Below, piece by piece: positions 1-12,289 of a stretch of DNA of 64,000 bases; position 1 is the stretch's first letter, and each line of letters starts with the position of its first letter. Position numbers and translations under genes: made by a program. The stretch is from Hemibagrus wyckioides (taxonomy: Eukaryota > Chordata > Actinopteri > Siluriformes > Bagridae), in the NCBI RefSeq assembly GCF_019097595.1, contig NC_080718.1, positions 23,050,157 through 23,114,156 of the forward strand. Direction: 5' to 3'. Under the pieces are notes generated by a model. That model was given only the letters and a program-made list of their open reading frames with translations. It was not told the origin of the DNA and did not search any database.

Positions 1-210
1 TTTTGCCTCCAATTCCCTGCAGATTTCTTTCTGTTTGCTCAAAAAACTTCACAAAGAACATGGCGATTTTGGTTGATGTAATATATTTTGGCACATTAAG
101 AATGTTCTTGAGTTCCTGTCTAACGCTGTGGGTGTGGTGTGTGGGTGTGTTGTGTATGTGTGGGTGTGTGTGTGCATGTGTGGTCTGGGTGTGGTGTGGT
201 TGTGTTTAAG
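1..210. other. clip4 intron (partial), TG-rich at the 3' end
   Basis: This is the end of an intron cut by the window edge. From about 122 to 208 it is a degenerate TG tract running into the acceptor of the first clip4 exon. No other feature was seen. Confidence 0.7.
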
Positions 211-346
211 GTGGGGACCCTGCGCTTCTGCGGCAGTACCGAGTTTGCTGGGGGTCTGTGGGCTGGTGTAGAGCTTCAGCAGCCAGAGGGGAAGAATGAC
301 GGATCCGTGGCTGGTGTTCACTACTTTACCTGCCGTATGAAACACG
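211..346 (+). CDS. clip4: clip4 exon: C-terminal part of CAP-Gly domain 1
   Basis: It encodes VGTLRFCGSTEFAGGLWAG followed by VELQQPEGKNDGSVAG and YFTCRMKHG, which is the core of a CAP-Gly fold. The GKNDG loop is the signature tubulin/EB-tail-binding motif. The acceptor AG is at 209-210 and the donor GT at 347-348. The exon starts in phase 0 and ends one base into a Gly codon that the next exon completes. The acceptor has no ordinary pyrimidine tract; TG-rich sequence runs from about 122 to 208. The start of the domain must be on an exon left of the window. Confidence 0.92.
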
Positions 347-1084
347 GTATAACTCTCATTTCTTTACATCTTTCTTTACATGACGACTTGGTACGAAGGT
401 CATAGTATACTGTATAACAAACTATTCATGTCATGCATGAATAGAACACATTCGTATTATGTAACAAATCATTCATACTTTTATAGATCTCTCTTTATTA
501 TGCATTATAAACACAATGGATTAAAAATATATTCTATTAGACGCTTCACAGAATCCCAGTCCACTTTGCGTAGTGTTTTCTAAAACCTGTGTTTTTGTCT
601 TTAATACCAGAAGAAATATCAGGAAATGATACAAAAATGTGAGAAATAAAACATTGAGAAAGCTGTGTGTAGATTTATTGTAAAATAATAAAATTTACCC
701 ACACCTGCAAAAATGGCATGATTTTATCATGTAAAAAAGGAAAACAAGATAAATCACCCTCAATGTGAAATGGCAGTGTATAAAAAATTATAGTTTTATT
801 TTTTAAAAATATTTGTAAAAATATTAATAATTATAAACAAGTTTCTCACATTTTATTTCTGCCATTTTAACAGGGGAGTTTTGTTCTTAATGTGTTAATC
901 ACACCAAAGCATCATTATATCCTTCTATATCCTAAATGTTAAAAATAAACATGACTAGAAACTCTAATTTTTTTTTAGAAAGATTAGACAAAATATTTCT
1001 TTATAAAGGCTTTTTAATATATGATATATTTTATGACTATATCCTTAGATCAGTGTACATATGGCCCCCAAAGAATGTGTTACT

Positions 1085-1119
<35 letters not shown>

Positions 1120-1494
1120 TTGCTTTCCAAGTACTCTTAGATATGAGCATCATTAATTTTTCATTTCCTCTCCTCTGCCTGCCTTTTATTTATTTTGCAC
1201 GTTAGATTTTATATACCAGCATTCCTGCCTGAAAATAGGTCACTCCAGCTATATATAGCTCAGTAATGATGAAATATCTTTCAGCCTATATTATGTTAAT
1301 ACAAAACACTACTTAGAAGCGCAGAGGGAAGCAGAATCCATTCTGTCTTTATTTTATTTATTTTTTTTAATATCTTTATTTCTTGAATAAAATAAGCTTA
1401 TACTTTTGAATTGAGATCTATTAGTGTAGTTGGAGTATAAAGCACTACAGTTATAAAATCTCTCTGACTTTTTTTTTTCTTTCTTTTCCTGAAG
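347..1494. other. clip4 intron, AT-rich, (TTTA)n
   Basis: This is a unique-looking AT-rich intron with a (TTTA)10 microsatellite at about 1082-1121 and T-runs before the next acceptor. I see no gene in it. Confidence 0.7.
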
Positions 1495-1626
1495 GTATCT
1501 TTGCTCCGCTGTCTAAAATCAGTAAATTCTCCGAGCGACGCAGACCCGTCCCTCGTCACCCTGCCGCTCCTCTCCGTCCTCCTCGCCACATCGACCTTTC
1601 CCGGGTCAAGTCAAAAGTCGACACAG
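1495..1626 (+). CDS. clip4: clip4 exon: end of CAP-Gly 1 and basic linker
   Basis: It begins in phase 1 after tttcctgaag and encodes GIFAPLSKISKFSERRRPVP, closing CAP-Gly 1 with the typical GIFAPLSK strand. A basic, Pro-rich stretch follows, ending HIDLSRVKSKVDT. The last base contributes to a Gly codon. The donor is cag|gtactc at 1627. A linker with KSKV followed by T and G is also present at this point in human CLIP4 as I recall it. Confidence 0.92.
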
Positions 1627-2206
1627 GTACTCCTTCCTTAGACTAGCAGTTTAAGTGCCCTACTTTTTTACAAGTACACTATATTTGTATCCTTAGGGCT
1701 TGCATGATGCATAACCCTTCCCTAAAGCCTTCCTTAAAGTGATTTGTGGAGGTCATGATGAAGAATGAATCTGTCTACGATAAGCAAGGAAAAAATAAAT
1801 AGAGGTGAATGAGAGATATACAAAGTAATAAAGAAGCTAGCAATCAAAACAGTACATGATTAAAACGCTTGTGTTGCCAGATTCGATGATATAGATGTAT
1901 ATCTAGTTAAAACTTATTTTTAACACTTAATTTTTACATTTTTGCTCCCAGTATACATCACCGATTTGACAAGTGCAATTATTAATGCATTAATGAACAA
2001 CACACCATACTTTTTTTTTTTCTATTTATTAATTTATTTTTCTATTTTCTAACCTATTTATAAGAAAGCTAGGTTTAATGTTGTTAAAAACAAGATACCA
2101 GGAGCAGTTATAAACACTCATTCTACATTTTTTTTCCTCTATTCTCTGTAGAATAGTAAAAAGAAAAACATTAAACATTACATATATTAGGATTGATTTG
2201 GAAGTC

Positions 2207-2491
2207 CAGTGGCAGGATCCCACGCTCTCATTGCCACTTCCTGGGTTCAAGGGCACAAACTCTCAGTGGCAGGATCCCACGCTCTCATTGCCACGGCCTG
2301 GGTTCAAGGGCACAAACTCTCAGTGGCAGGATCCCACGCTCTCATTGCCACGGCCTGGGTTCAAGGGCACAAACTCTCAGTGGCAGGATCCCACGCTCTC
2401 ATTGCCACGGCCTGGGTTCAAGGGCACAAACTCTCAGTGGCAGGATCCCATGCTCTCATTGCCACGGCCTGGATTCGAAGAGTTAACTCTC
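2207..2491 (+). repeat. 57-bp tandem array, five copies
   Basis: Units start at 2207, 2264, 2321, 2378 and 2435, each opening cagtggcaggatccca and carrying gcctgggttcaagggcac. Copies differ at only a few bases (cttcctgg in unit 1, ggcctgg in the rest; the fifth diverges at its end). Because 57 is a multiple of three, all three forward frames stay open through the array; that is a by-product and not evidence of coding. The ggttcaa core resembles a tRNA B box, so the unit may be the head of a SINE whose tail follows at 2495. Confidence 0.9.
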
Positions 2492-2494
2492 TTT

Positions 2495-2640
2495 GCCGGC
2501 CCCAAGCCTGGATAAAAAGGGAGGGTTATGTGAGGAAGGGCATCCGGCATAAAACCTGTGCCAATATTGAGGCATGCGGACCAAAGGATCCACTGTGGCG
2601 ACCCCAAACAGGGAGTAGCTGAAAGAACAACAACTTTAGG
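2495..2640 (+). mobile_element. RTE/Rex3-type retroelement 3' tail
   Basis: The stretch with ggaagggcatccggc, aaaacctgtgccaa, ccactgtggcgacccc and agctgaaagaacaacaac is a 3' tail common in fish non-LTR elements and their SINE partners. It abuts the 57-bp array directly. The family name is from memory and tentative. Confidence 0.6.
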
Positions 2641-3679
2641 AATTATTAGGGAATGAAATTTCCAGTTAATGGAAGCATTTTGTGATTGAGACATACTTTA
2701 AAACTCTGTGATCACTGGCCTGACTACTGAACTGGGGAGCTGATTGAGATACGCCCAAAAAAACTGTCGCGTCACATTCTGACCAAACATATATATATAT
2801 ATATATATATTAATTATTGCTATAGTCTGATTTTTTTTTAGTGTCTGCTACTGACACACACACACACACACATGCAAACTCACTTTGTGTACTGTGCACT
2901 CTGCCAATATTATTTACTCCTGATTAATAGAAATCATTACACCTTCTCTCTGCATCCTTATTTATCACAGGATCTCCCCAGAGTGGTGTAGGATATAGCA
3001 TTCATTTTCTTTTCTTGTGGGTGTGTGTTGCACACTTGGAGGATGAGTATGGAGTTGTTGATTTGTTTTTTTTCCTGCACACTCTTGTATTGGATTTTTC
3101 CTGCAGAGTTTAACTTTGCTCTCCTGATATATGACTCTGTGTTTCTGTGTCTGGTTCTTATAAAAGCACATTACTTTAAGCAACGCATTGCTATTAGAAA
3201 GTAGGTTTCTGCTATTTTTTTTCTTGCGTCCGTTTAATATTTCCTGTCTTCTTGACACAGCTGATACGTATATTAAAACAAATAGTCTGCCTCTGCCTCG
3301 AGCGTTCTATTGGGATTAATAATATAGACGTCTGATATGCAGAAAACTTTTATGAGATGATTTGGGTGAAATGGAAAACTCTATAGATATACTGTGTTTT
3401 CTTTTAGAATGTTGATAATAATGAGTAAAAAGTGGAATAAATGCATCCTGGTGGTAGAGATGTGAGGGGGGGGAAAAAAACCCAAATGGTTGTGGTCAAA
3501 TAAACACCTGATCTTTTTGATGATAGAGAATGCTGTTTTAGGAAAATAATTAACAATGCAGTGGTGTAATGAGCTCTGAAGCAGAGGGATTATTTTCCAG
3601 TAACAGTCCTGTCCTGAATTGGTTTATTCCCTTTATGCCACAGCAGTTTTTCCAATAATATTTTTTAGTTACATGTTGT

Positions 3680-3880
3680 GGGTGGCACAGTGGCTTAGTG
3701 GTTAGCATGTTCACCTCACACCTCTAGCGTCCTGGGTTTGAGTCTCGCTCCCGCTCACTGTGTGTGTGGAGTTTGCATGTTCTCCCCGTGTTTGGTGGGT
3801 TTCCACCGGGTGCTCCGGTTTCCTCCCGCAGTCCAGAGACATGCTTCTAGGCTGATTAGAGTCTGTATCCTATCTTGTGG
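3680..3880 (+). mobile_element. tRNA-derived SINE (HE1/Mermaid-like)
   Basis: It starts ggtggcacagtggcttagtg, which is tRNA-like with an A box, has a B-box-like gggtttgagtctcgc, then the body ggagtttgcatgttctcccc and tccggtttcctcccgcagtc typical of fish SINEs. It ends in tctgtatcctatcttgtgg and the long (TTTC)n tract. An opposite-orientation 3' fragment of the same family lies at 40911-41112. Confidence 0.75.
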
Positions 3881-4048
<168 letters not shown>

Positions 4049-5905
4049 CTCTCTCTCTGTGTCTCTCTCCCTCTCTCCAGGTGTTAGACATCTCTTTATA
4101 CACTGCTTAACTATATCCATGACTGTACATCACTATTATTTAAAAACATTTATTTATTTTTCTTTTTTTCTATATATGCAAGCTTAAATAAATTAGCTGT
4201 TTCTATAGTAACAGTAAATCTGTAGTGTATGTGAGAAAATAAATCGAAATCAGAGTCAAGATTTCCCCAGCGCTTAGGATTTAACAGTCAATAATTAAGT
4301 AATGATTTTAAGACTTTGGCATTACGGTAGTCTCTGACGGCAGAAGCTGGACTCCATAGCAGCTTTTATTAAACAAGGGTTGTTCAGCGTTATGTTTTCG
4401 TACGTGAAAAAATTTTTACAGGTGATGTCCTTACAAAAAAAACAGACCACCGTGATCGTTCAATTAAGAAAATCATGCAAATGCGTGAACTTCACATCAT
4501 TCGGAAAATCCAGTGTTTAGCTGGTTCTCATAAACGCTCATTGACAGTTTTCCGTCTTCCATGATGGATGTAGAGCTTCATGGCGGTTTTGTTTCCACAA
4601 AATTGTACACGTTTCCTGGAAATTCTGTAGAATCCAACCAATCAGATGACGACTTTGGAACTCCTGAAATGTCTCCAGTTTTGGGTGTCATATGCATCAG
4701 ACGTTCAGCTATCCGGATAGTAGGCGTGACATCTGAGGCTGAGACTACTGATGTTCGTTTCTGCCATTTATTTTTAGCACAAATGCTTTCAGCTAGCATG
4801 CTTCATTATGATTAACTCTTTCTATCATTCCCTGTATTATCTCCTAAACTGCACTTTTTTCCCTTCTGCTCACATACACATACATGCCTTTAGTGCCCTC
4901 ATAACCCCCCACCCCTATCCCATTCTCCCTTATTTTTCATTTCCTCTCTTTCCTCTCGATTTTCCGTAGAGGGCTGAGTCATGCGTCACTGTTCACACAG
5001 GCCCCGTAGGGTGCTTCATGAGTCACAGAGTCAGTGTGACGCACACTACGGGCTTCGAATCGCTGCTCTGCTCAGACCCCTGTCCCATAATGGCAGTATC
5101 CGAGCTTCACTCTTATTTTTAAGAAGCTTTAATGATACAATCATTCTAATGCCTGTCAGTAGTAAAAGAAACCATCTTGGCAGTGAGCTGTTTTAGTGCT
5201 CCCTGATCTGCCTTCTTATTTGACTTAGTGGATTTTTGTGCATCATGTTGATACGTTGTCCTGAGAGATAATGAGAGATGTCCTGTGTTTAATGAGCAGA
5301 TCTGCTGGTGTGAGGAATGAGATGGGGTCAAGAAGTATATATGACTTTCTTGGCCTCACTACTTAGGCCTGACAATAGGGCTGATTTACTAACTGCGCTC
5401 TTATGCGGGCTAATTACGCTGCGTGGGGAGAAGACGCTGCCCTCACAATTCATTTCTTCATTTCTTGCACACAATTACGGTGTCTTGACATATCCTGAAG
5501 ACTCATTTTTAACAATTAAGTCAGTCGAAGAAATTGTTTGCAAACGAGTGGAGCAGATAAACATTGCACTCATGATTGCACCGAAAATATTTCTATTTAA
5601 TGAACAGTCCTACAAAAGAAAGCTGATGAGCTTTTGCTGCAGGGTGTTAGATTTAAAAACACAAACAGGATCTGATTAAAATGCGCAAGATTTTAGTCAC
5701 CTTAAACGTTCTTATTATATGATTAAATGTTTTCAGGACGGGTTGTTTGGAGAAACTGTAACCGCAGAGTTATTGGTGGATTTATTTGAAGAAACAAATT
5801 TTTTTACAGTCTATTGCATCATGAAACACAAGACATCATGTTCCAATATGCAAATTCAAGCTGTGCATATAATTCCAGAGGTATAGAAGTGGTCCTTTCA
5901 GTCTG

Positions 5906-6210
5906 TCCTTCCTTCCTTCCTTTCCTTCCTTCCTTCCTTCCCTCCCTCCCTCCCGTCCCTTCCTTCCTTCCTTCCTTCCTTCCTTTCCTTCCTTCCTTCC
6001 TTCCTTCCTTCCTTCCTTCCTTCCCTCCCTCCCTCCCTCCCGTCCCTTCCTTCCTTCCTTTACTTTCCTTCCTTCCTTCCTTCCCTCCCTCCCTCCCTCC
6101 CGTCCCTTCCTTCCTTCCTTTACTTTCCTTCCTTCCTTCCTTCCCTCCCTCCCTCCCTCCCTCCCTCCCTCCCTTCCTTCCTTCCTTCCTTCCTTCCTTC
6201 CCTTTCTTTC

Positions 6211-6287
<77 letters not shown>
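5906..6287. repeat. composite (CCTT)n/(CCCT)n tract followed by (ATCT)n
   Basis: It has about 300 bases of CCTT and CCCT units with a higher-order pattern (blocks separated by cccgtccc and tactttcc), then (ATCT)19 at 6211-6287. The higher-order duplication suggests growth by unequal exchange in addition to slippage. Confidence 0.95.
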
Positions 6288-6685
6288 ATTTTGTGGTCAC
6301 TCTTAATGTTCTGTTTATGAAATCAGTATCCTTTTTTAAACTTTTCAGAAGTCTCCAGTGTCAGCACTTTGTACTAGTTAGAAGTAAAACTGTAACAAAA
6401 AGTTTTCTATATTTACTATATTTAAGAGAGAGAAAAATGCCAGACTGGTGAGTTAACAGCTGTTTGGTTGATATAAAATAAGTGATAACGAACTGCGATT
6501 ACTGTAGTTTGCGATGATATTAAACTTGATATGCACAATTTCTAATAAAATAATATATAATTACAATATAATAATTTAAAATAAATTAGCATCTGCAATC
6601 TTTTCATCTATTTCCACTAGTACATGGCGACTCTGTCATATTTTGCCCTAAAACATCTCTTGCTTCTTATGGTTTACACACACTC

Positions 6686-6716
<31 letters not shown>

Positions 6717-7049
6717 GAAACACATCATTGCCCTTTTTTTTTCTCTAATTTGACTCGATCTCTCATTACTGCATCCAAGGTGAACTTGAAATGAATTATT
6801 ATTTTATTATTGTTTTTGTTTTTTTTTGTTTTTTTTGTTTTTTACTTTTTGTTGTTGTTGTTGTCTTACTTTTTTTTTTTATCAGCATAATTTGCTTTAA
6901 CAATTAGATGGCTTACTTGAGCAGTCACAGCATGGTGTGTTTTGTTTTTTATTCAGTTGTGTGGCATGCAGGCATCGTAGTTCCTTTACACCGACACATT
7001 GTGCGTTTGACTTGTTAACAAACAGCTACTCCCACAATCCCAGCTCTTA

Positions 7050-7340
7050 TTGCTTGTATTTGTTGAAGCAGAAAGAAAGAAATGACACCAGAGAGCACGA
7101 GAAAGACAAAGACAGAGAAATGGAGAAAATATAGATCGGAGTTACACGATAGCGGCAGAATGCTTGTGCGCTAGTTCAGATTTTTTTTTCTTTCTTTCTT
7201 TCTTTTTTTTTTTTTTTTTTGCTGTGCTAGATAATCATTAATTAGTGGTTAAATATAGGCTGAAGAGGTTTGTGCTTAGTTGCAGTGTTTATACAGACTC
7301 AAAGGTCTGGTTCTGCTTAAATGCAATTACAACCAATAAA
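7050..7340 (+). repeat. diverged local duplication, copy 1
   Basis: It shares ordered blocks with 9497-9750: gtttgttgaagcagaa, a gacaaagacagagaaatggagaaa-type block, a T-run, a taattag block, and tttatacagactcaaaggtc followed by tggttctg. No coding content was recognised. Confidence 0.6.
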
Positions 7341-8752
7341 AGCTATTTATTTTGGTTCATTTCCTTTATACAGTGGAAGAAGAAAAAAAATCCATATACA
7401 ATTAAAATTACAGTTTTTTGCGAGGTTAAAGAAGAAAAAAAAATCTTTAGAAATAATAATTGTTGGGAATTTGCCAGGGGAAGACGGATCAGGAATGTCT
7501 TCCTCTACAAGCCTTTGGAAAAACAGTGATCTGAATCTCTCTACTTCTAATGATTTTACAGGCAGCTTATATGCAGCCATTCTGACTCAGGTTTAGAGGA
7601 AAAGGGAAAAAAAGTGAAAGTACTTTTCCAACTCCCTGTTCTGCCCCATCTCTTTGTGTTAAAAATGGTGGCCAACTGAAAGAACATCAGTGAGTCAGCA
7701 CATGCTCGATTGTTCACTAAGTTGGATCATTTGTTGACTTGCTTACTCATAATATCTAAAAAGATCGATCCACGGGTACCAGCTACTGGTGTAATGATGT
7801 AACTTACAGAAAGAGTCACCGAAGGAATCTGTAAACAAATCTTTTTGGTGATCTGATTCGAGTCACTGGGATGATTCAGAATCCATCATATGTTTTTCCT
7901 CCAAAAACATTTCAATTTTTTTTTTCTGTTCATTCCTGTTGCCTGCTGTAATCACACAAATGATGGAAAAATTATTGATCTTGCTATTAGTTTTTTTACA
8001 TCCTGCAATTTTAACTGGCTTGCAGTCATCGTATCTTCCCAAAATCTGATCGACTGAGTCAGGCTAAAAAGTTTGATAATGTTAAAAAGATATTTGTTGT
8101 CTGGAACCCGGCGAGCCGGTCGGTGAGGAAACGTGTGTTTATAGCTCCTATAACATCTGTGTTTTTTGGAAGTTCTACATGAACTGTACTTGTGCTACAA
8201 ACGGATAAATAGTGTGATTTTATGTTTATTAATACAAGGCAAATTTATAATGCAGGCAAATTGGTGATGAGACCCACCAAATGTGCAGTTATAGGAAATC
8301 ACATAATGAGAGCTTTCTCTCTCTGCTGCAATTTCACTACATATTCAACATATATACGAAGCAAAGTGTATTTTGTCACCATTGTTGGTTGCGAATGGAA
8401 TTTATAAAAAAGTATAACTACAATGCTGTTCTGTTCTTTTGAAAACTTACTCCAGGGACCAGTAGTTATTGTGTGAGTGCATGCTCACCTCTCCTTTTCA
8501 TGTGTACCTCAGCAGACACACACACACACACACACACACAGGGTTATCTGCCTCTAGCTTTCCTTTAACTTCTTCTTCTTCTTTTTATTTTTAATTCTCT
8601 ACTTGTTTGAGTTCCCTCCGTTTTCCTTTCATCTGTCCAGCTCACTGCTTTTCTGTCTCCGTGTTCAGTATTTGTTGACCGTTCCATTTCCTCTACTATT
8701 TTTATTTATTTATTTATTTGTTTGTTTTTTTCACTTTATGTTTGCTCTGAAG

Positions 8753-8815
8753 GTTTAGCATCAATGAAGGCGAGGTCCTTACCAACACTCGCAAGTGGTG
8801 TGGATGTTCAGACAG
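8753..8815 (+). CDS. clip4: clip4 exon: short linker exon
   Basis: This 63-base exon, phase 1 at both ends, encodes GLASMKARSLPTLASGVDVQ then T and G. It has a T-rich tract and AG acceptor at 8751-8752 and the donor gtaatt at 8816. It contains no known domain; it is part of the Ser-rich linker between CAP-Gly 1 and 2. Its phase allows it to be skipped without breaking the frame, so alternative use is possible. Evidence is splice-site quality, phase and position in the gene. Confidence 0.8.
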
Positions 8816-9152
8816 GTAATTAAAAGCCTGTGTGGGACGTTAATTAAACTAACCCTTGCTTTGATCAGTTGAGACCTGCAACACTAATTATGGTTGGCAT
8901 GACATGCTTAAGTGGTTCAAATAAAACGGAGGATTTACCTCGGTGTTGGCACGTACAGTATCATAAACCTCGGTGCGAACGATGTTTCTTGTTCTAGGTC
9001 ACGTGTCAAACTTAAAGCTGTGCACAGGTTTAATATAGTGACTGCTTCGTTTAGTTCTGCTTGTAGTGACTACGACTAGTGACTTTGCCGTCACACTACC
9101 TGGAATACACAGCATGCCGTGAGCTCATACACATGCCGTGTGAAATTTTCAG

Positions 9153-9366
9153 TTCACTTCTATTTATTTGTATAATGTTTTTAACAATGGGCATTGTCTC
9201 AAAGCAGCTTTACAAAAGTATAGAAGCAGAATGATAAAGTTACTATTTATCTCTAACATTTATCCCTAATAAGCAAGCCCGAGGTGAGGGAAAATCGCCT
9301 GAGATGATATGAGGAAGAAACCTTGAGCCTCAGAAGGGAACCTCATTCTCATTTGGGTGACACCAG
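9153..9366 (+). mobile_element. interspersed repeat, GGGCATTGTCTCAAAGC family
   Basis: It runs from ttcacttctatttatttg through acaatgggcattgtctcaaa and gaggaagaaaccttgag to catttgggtgacacca. The same family recurs at 42015-42232 (-), 49590-49838 (-), 54155-54262 (+) and partly at 58080-58190 (-). It is abundant in otophysan fish as I recall. The class is not clear to me; a non-autonomous retroelement is plausible. Confidence 0.7.
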
Positions 9367-9496
9367 ACAGTAAATAATGTAAATGTAAATAATGTTCTTC
9401 AACAGTTTATATTCACATGGAATTTTGCAACTATGTGCTCCTGAGAAACTAATAGGTCAACATTATTTGCTGTATAAAATCAGCACGCATCTGCTG

Positions 9497-9750
9497 TGTT
9501 TGCATTACAATTCAAGACGTTTGTTAAAGCAGAAGAGCTCAAGCTGGGAAGACAAAGACATGGAATGGAGAAATGCAGCACTGACTTGCATGATTTTTTT
9601 TTTTTTTTTTTTTAGATAGATAGTCATATAGTAATTAGAAATTTACCTGATGCCTAGGCATATGTTTACAACCTTGTATAGTATTTATTCAAACCTCTAG
9701 TTGTATAGTATTTATACAAACCTCAAAGGTCTGGTTCTATTGAATCTAAA
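9497..9750 (+). repeat. diverged local duplication, copy 2
   Basis: It matches 7050-7340 block by block, for example tttatacaaacctcaaaggt then ctggttct. The copies lie about 2.4 kb apart in the same orientation inside two adjacent clip4 introns, one on each side of the 63-base exon at 8753-8815. Confidence 0.6.
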
Positions 9751-10328
9751 GACACCTCTGTCTCAGATACCACATTTTCTTTAAAAGTTATTGCCATTTA
9801 CAACCCAAGAAGAAAGGCTTAGAACTGAAAGGTGATTTATTTTCTCGTCACGTGTTGGTGGAGATTTTATTTTCTGGTCTTGTGTGATTAAGTGACTATA
9901 AATCCCAAAAATGTGTCATGCAGTACAGAGACTTGAAATACGAATATGTGGGGAAAAAAAAGAAAAGCAAGAAATCGTGCTGGATTGTGAAAAGAGATTG
10001 AAAATAAAGGGTGCTTTGTGAGTTCTTCTCAAATCTCTTTCTTATTGTTATACATTTTTTATATTTTTGACAATCTGATATCTACTATGTAATCACACTG
10101 TCCGCTGTCATGAGGACAACTTTCATTTTGAGTCGTTTCCTTTCAAGGTTTTTTTTTTTTTTTTTCCTTTTGCCACTTTTTCTCACCACATCTCTGTCAT
10201 CACAATTTGGACCTTCGTCAAACTCGCTCGAATCCTTACGCTTACCGATTTTTCCTGCTTCTAACACATCGACTTTGAAGACAAGATGTTCACTTGCTGC
10301 CTAATATATCCTACCCACTAACCGGTGC

Positions 10329-11134
10329 CAAAACTGCAGCTCTTGTGCGGTGTTCCCGATCTGCAGTGGTCAGTATCTATCAAAAGTGGTCCATGGAAGG
10401 CGGCCAAAGCTCACTGATGCATGTGGGGTGGCCCGTGTGGTCCGACCCAACAGACTAGCTACTGTTGCTCAAATTGTTGAAGAAGTTAATGTTGGTCCTG
10501 ATAGTAAGGTGTCAGAATACACAGTGCATCACAGTTTGTTGCGTATGGGGCTACATAGCCGCAAAACAGTCAGGGTGCCCATGCTGACCCCTGTGCACCG
10601 CCGATAACACCAAGAATGGGCATGTGAGCATTAGAACTGGACCACGGAGCAATGGAAGAAGGTGGCCTGGTCTGATGAATCGCGTTTTCTTTTACATCAT
10701 GTGGATGGCCGGGTGCGTGTGCGTCACTTACCTTTGGAATACATGGCACCAGGATGCACTATGGGAAGAAGGCAAGCTGGTGGAGGAAGTGTCATGCTTT
10801 GGGCAATTTTCTGCTGGGAAACCTTGGGTCCTGCCATCCATGTGGATGTTACTTTGACACATAGCACCTATCAAAACATTGTTTCAGACCATGTACACTC
10901 TTTCATGGAAGCGTTATTCCAGAAGAATAATGTGCCATGCCACAAAGCAGAAATGGTTCAGGAATGGTTTGATAAGCACAACAACGAGTTTGAGGTGTTG
11001 ATTTTGCCTCCAAATTCCCCAGATCTCAATCCAGTCAAGCATCTGTGGGATGTGCTGAACAAACAAGTCCGATCCATGGAGACCATTAAAGGAATTAAAG
11101 GATCTGCTGCTAACATCTTGGTGCCAGATACCAC
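10329..11134 (+). pseudogene. Tc1-like transposase relic
   Basis: This is a central part of a Tc1/mariner transposase without terminal repeats. Recognisable pieces are RPKLTDACGVARVVRPNR, MGLHSRKTVRVPMLTPVHRR (followed by a TAA), WSDESRFLLHHVDGRVRVR, GGGSVMLWAIFCWETLGP and PPNSPDLNPVKHLWDVLNKQ. The second catalytic Asp is Asn (KNNVPCH instead of QDN-CH) and the catalytic Glu is Lys (NPVKHLW instead of NPIEHLW). It also has a stop and small deletions, so it is dead. It belongs to the same family as the deleted element at 61493-62117. Confidence 0.9.
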
Positions 11135-11280
11135 AAATAAAATTTAATTGAAGCCTTATTGACCAGTAGGTCTAGTGTTACTTCCAGAGCCACGAGCAAT
11201 AATGTGGGAAAAGTTGCAAATATGGAGCGACAACCGATCAGAGTAAAGACTGCAGAGTGGCACGTGATCCGAGGCAAAGA

Positions 11281-11475
11281 TCACACTGATTCTCCTTAAT
11301 TTCGTATAATACGATGCAGATAAACACTACTGAATTTTATTCACAAATGCCAAAAGATAATCCCTCAAGAATGTTTCATTTTAGCGGCAAACCTGATTTA
11401 GAATGCTAGTTGCTCCACCCACTTTTAAACGTTATAACTATAGCAACCAATAATAGGAATGCCTCCTGGAGACTT
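11281..11475 (+). repeat. dispersed repeat pair, copy 1
   Basis: Blocks such as gtataatacgatgcag, ctactgaattttattcac, aatgtttcattttagc and aataggaatgcctcctg recur in order at 18085-18245. It begins shortly after the Tc1 relic. The family was not recognised. Confidence 0.55.
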
Positions 11476-12289
11476 AAAATAAAATAGCATGAGCATAAAC
11501 AGACTAGTCGACTAGTCATTTTCAGGCAAAAGTTGATTAGTACACTGATGATGATATTGAAATGAAGACAAATGCACTGTTACAGTAACTCCTCCATTTT
11601 CTCTTACAACACAGCACAAATAATCACCAATTAATTCAGTGTATTTTGATCTTTTTGGCTCTTTTTTGGTCGTTGTTCAAAAAAATGCTGTTTGTCATCG
11701 CTATTTCTGCAGCGTAAGCGACGGCCTGCGTGCATCGATGTGACAGCTGGTATTTATGCTGTTTACAAACTGAATCTATTTATGTCCATTTTGCTGTGGC
11801 ACTTATCCAAAAACGTGATCAAAGCCAACCGTTCAGCGCCGTGAGGAAAGCAATAAAATGCTCTTACACTAGTAATTAAAATACATTTAAACAGTGTTTG
11901 TTACACTGCTCCTTATTTACTTCACACGATCTTTGCATGAAAGTCTTTAAGATTTGGAAGTGAATAAAAATCTTTCTTTGTCGTTTTAGGAAAAAGAGTT
12001 ATGATTTTCTTAAAATAGAGGTGTCAGAATGAGACCACACTGAAAATAAAATTTATATAAAAGTTTTAGACTTTTAAAATATTTAAAACAAAGACAGTAC
12101 ATGTTCAATATCTTGAATATTTAAGATTTCTAACTCTATTTAAAGATGTGCGATATTAAACATATTAACTGCTTTGCACAAAAGGTCTCACACTTTCAGT
12201 GAGGGGAAAAAAGTGAGAAAAAAAGGCTTGACAAATGGCTGAACTTGGGACTAAATTTTCATAAAAATTCATTGTTATCTTTCACAGCT

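Noticed and set aside
2207..2491. Regularly spaced repeats that could suggest a CRISPR array
   Set aside because: Units are directly adjacent without unique spacers and the setting is a vertebrate intron.
2193..2622. Three overlapping repetitive plus-strand reading frames over the 57-bp array, as a possible repeat protein
   Set aside because: The unit length is a multiple of three, so all frames stay open automatically. There is no start context, splice evidence or domain, and the sequence is an array fused to a retroelement tail.
5317..5679. 120-codon plus-strand frame
   Set aside because: No recognisable domain, AT-rich composition like its surroundings, and it sits within a clip4 intron.
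5814..6320. 168-codon Pro/Ser/Leu/Phe-rich frame
   Set aside because: Translation of CCTT/CCCT and ATCT repeats; no coding support.
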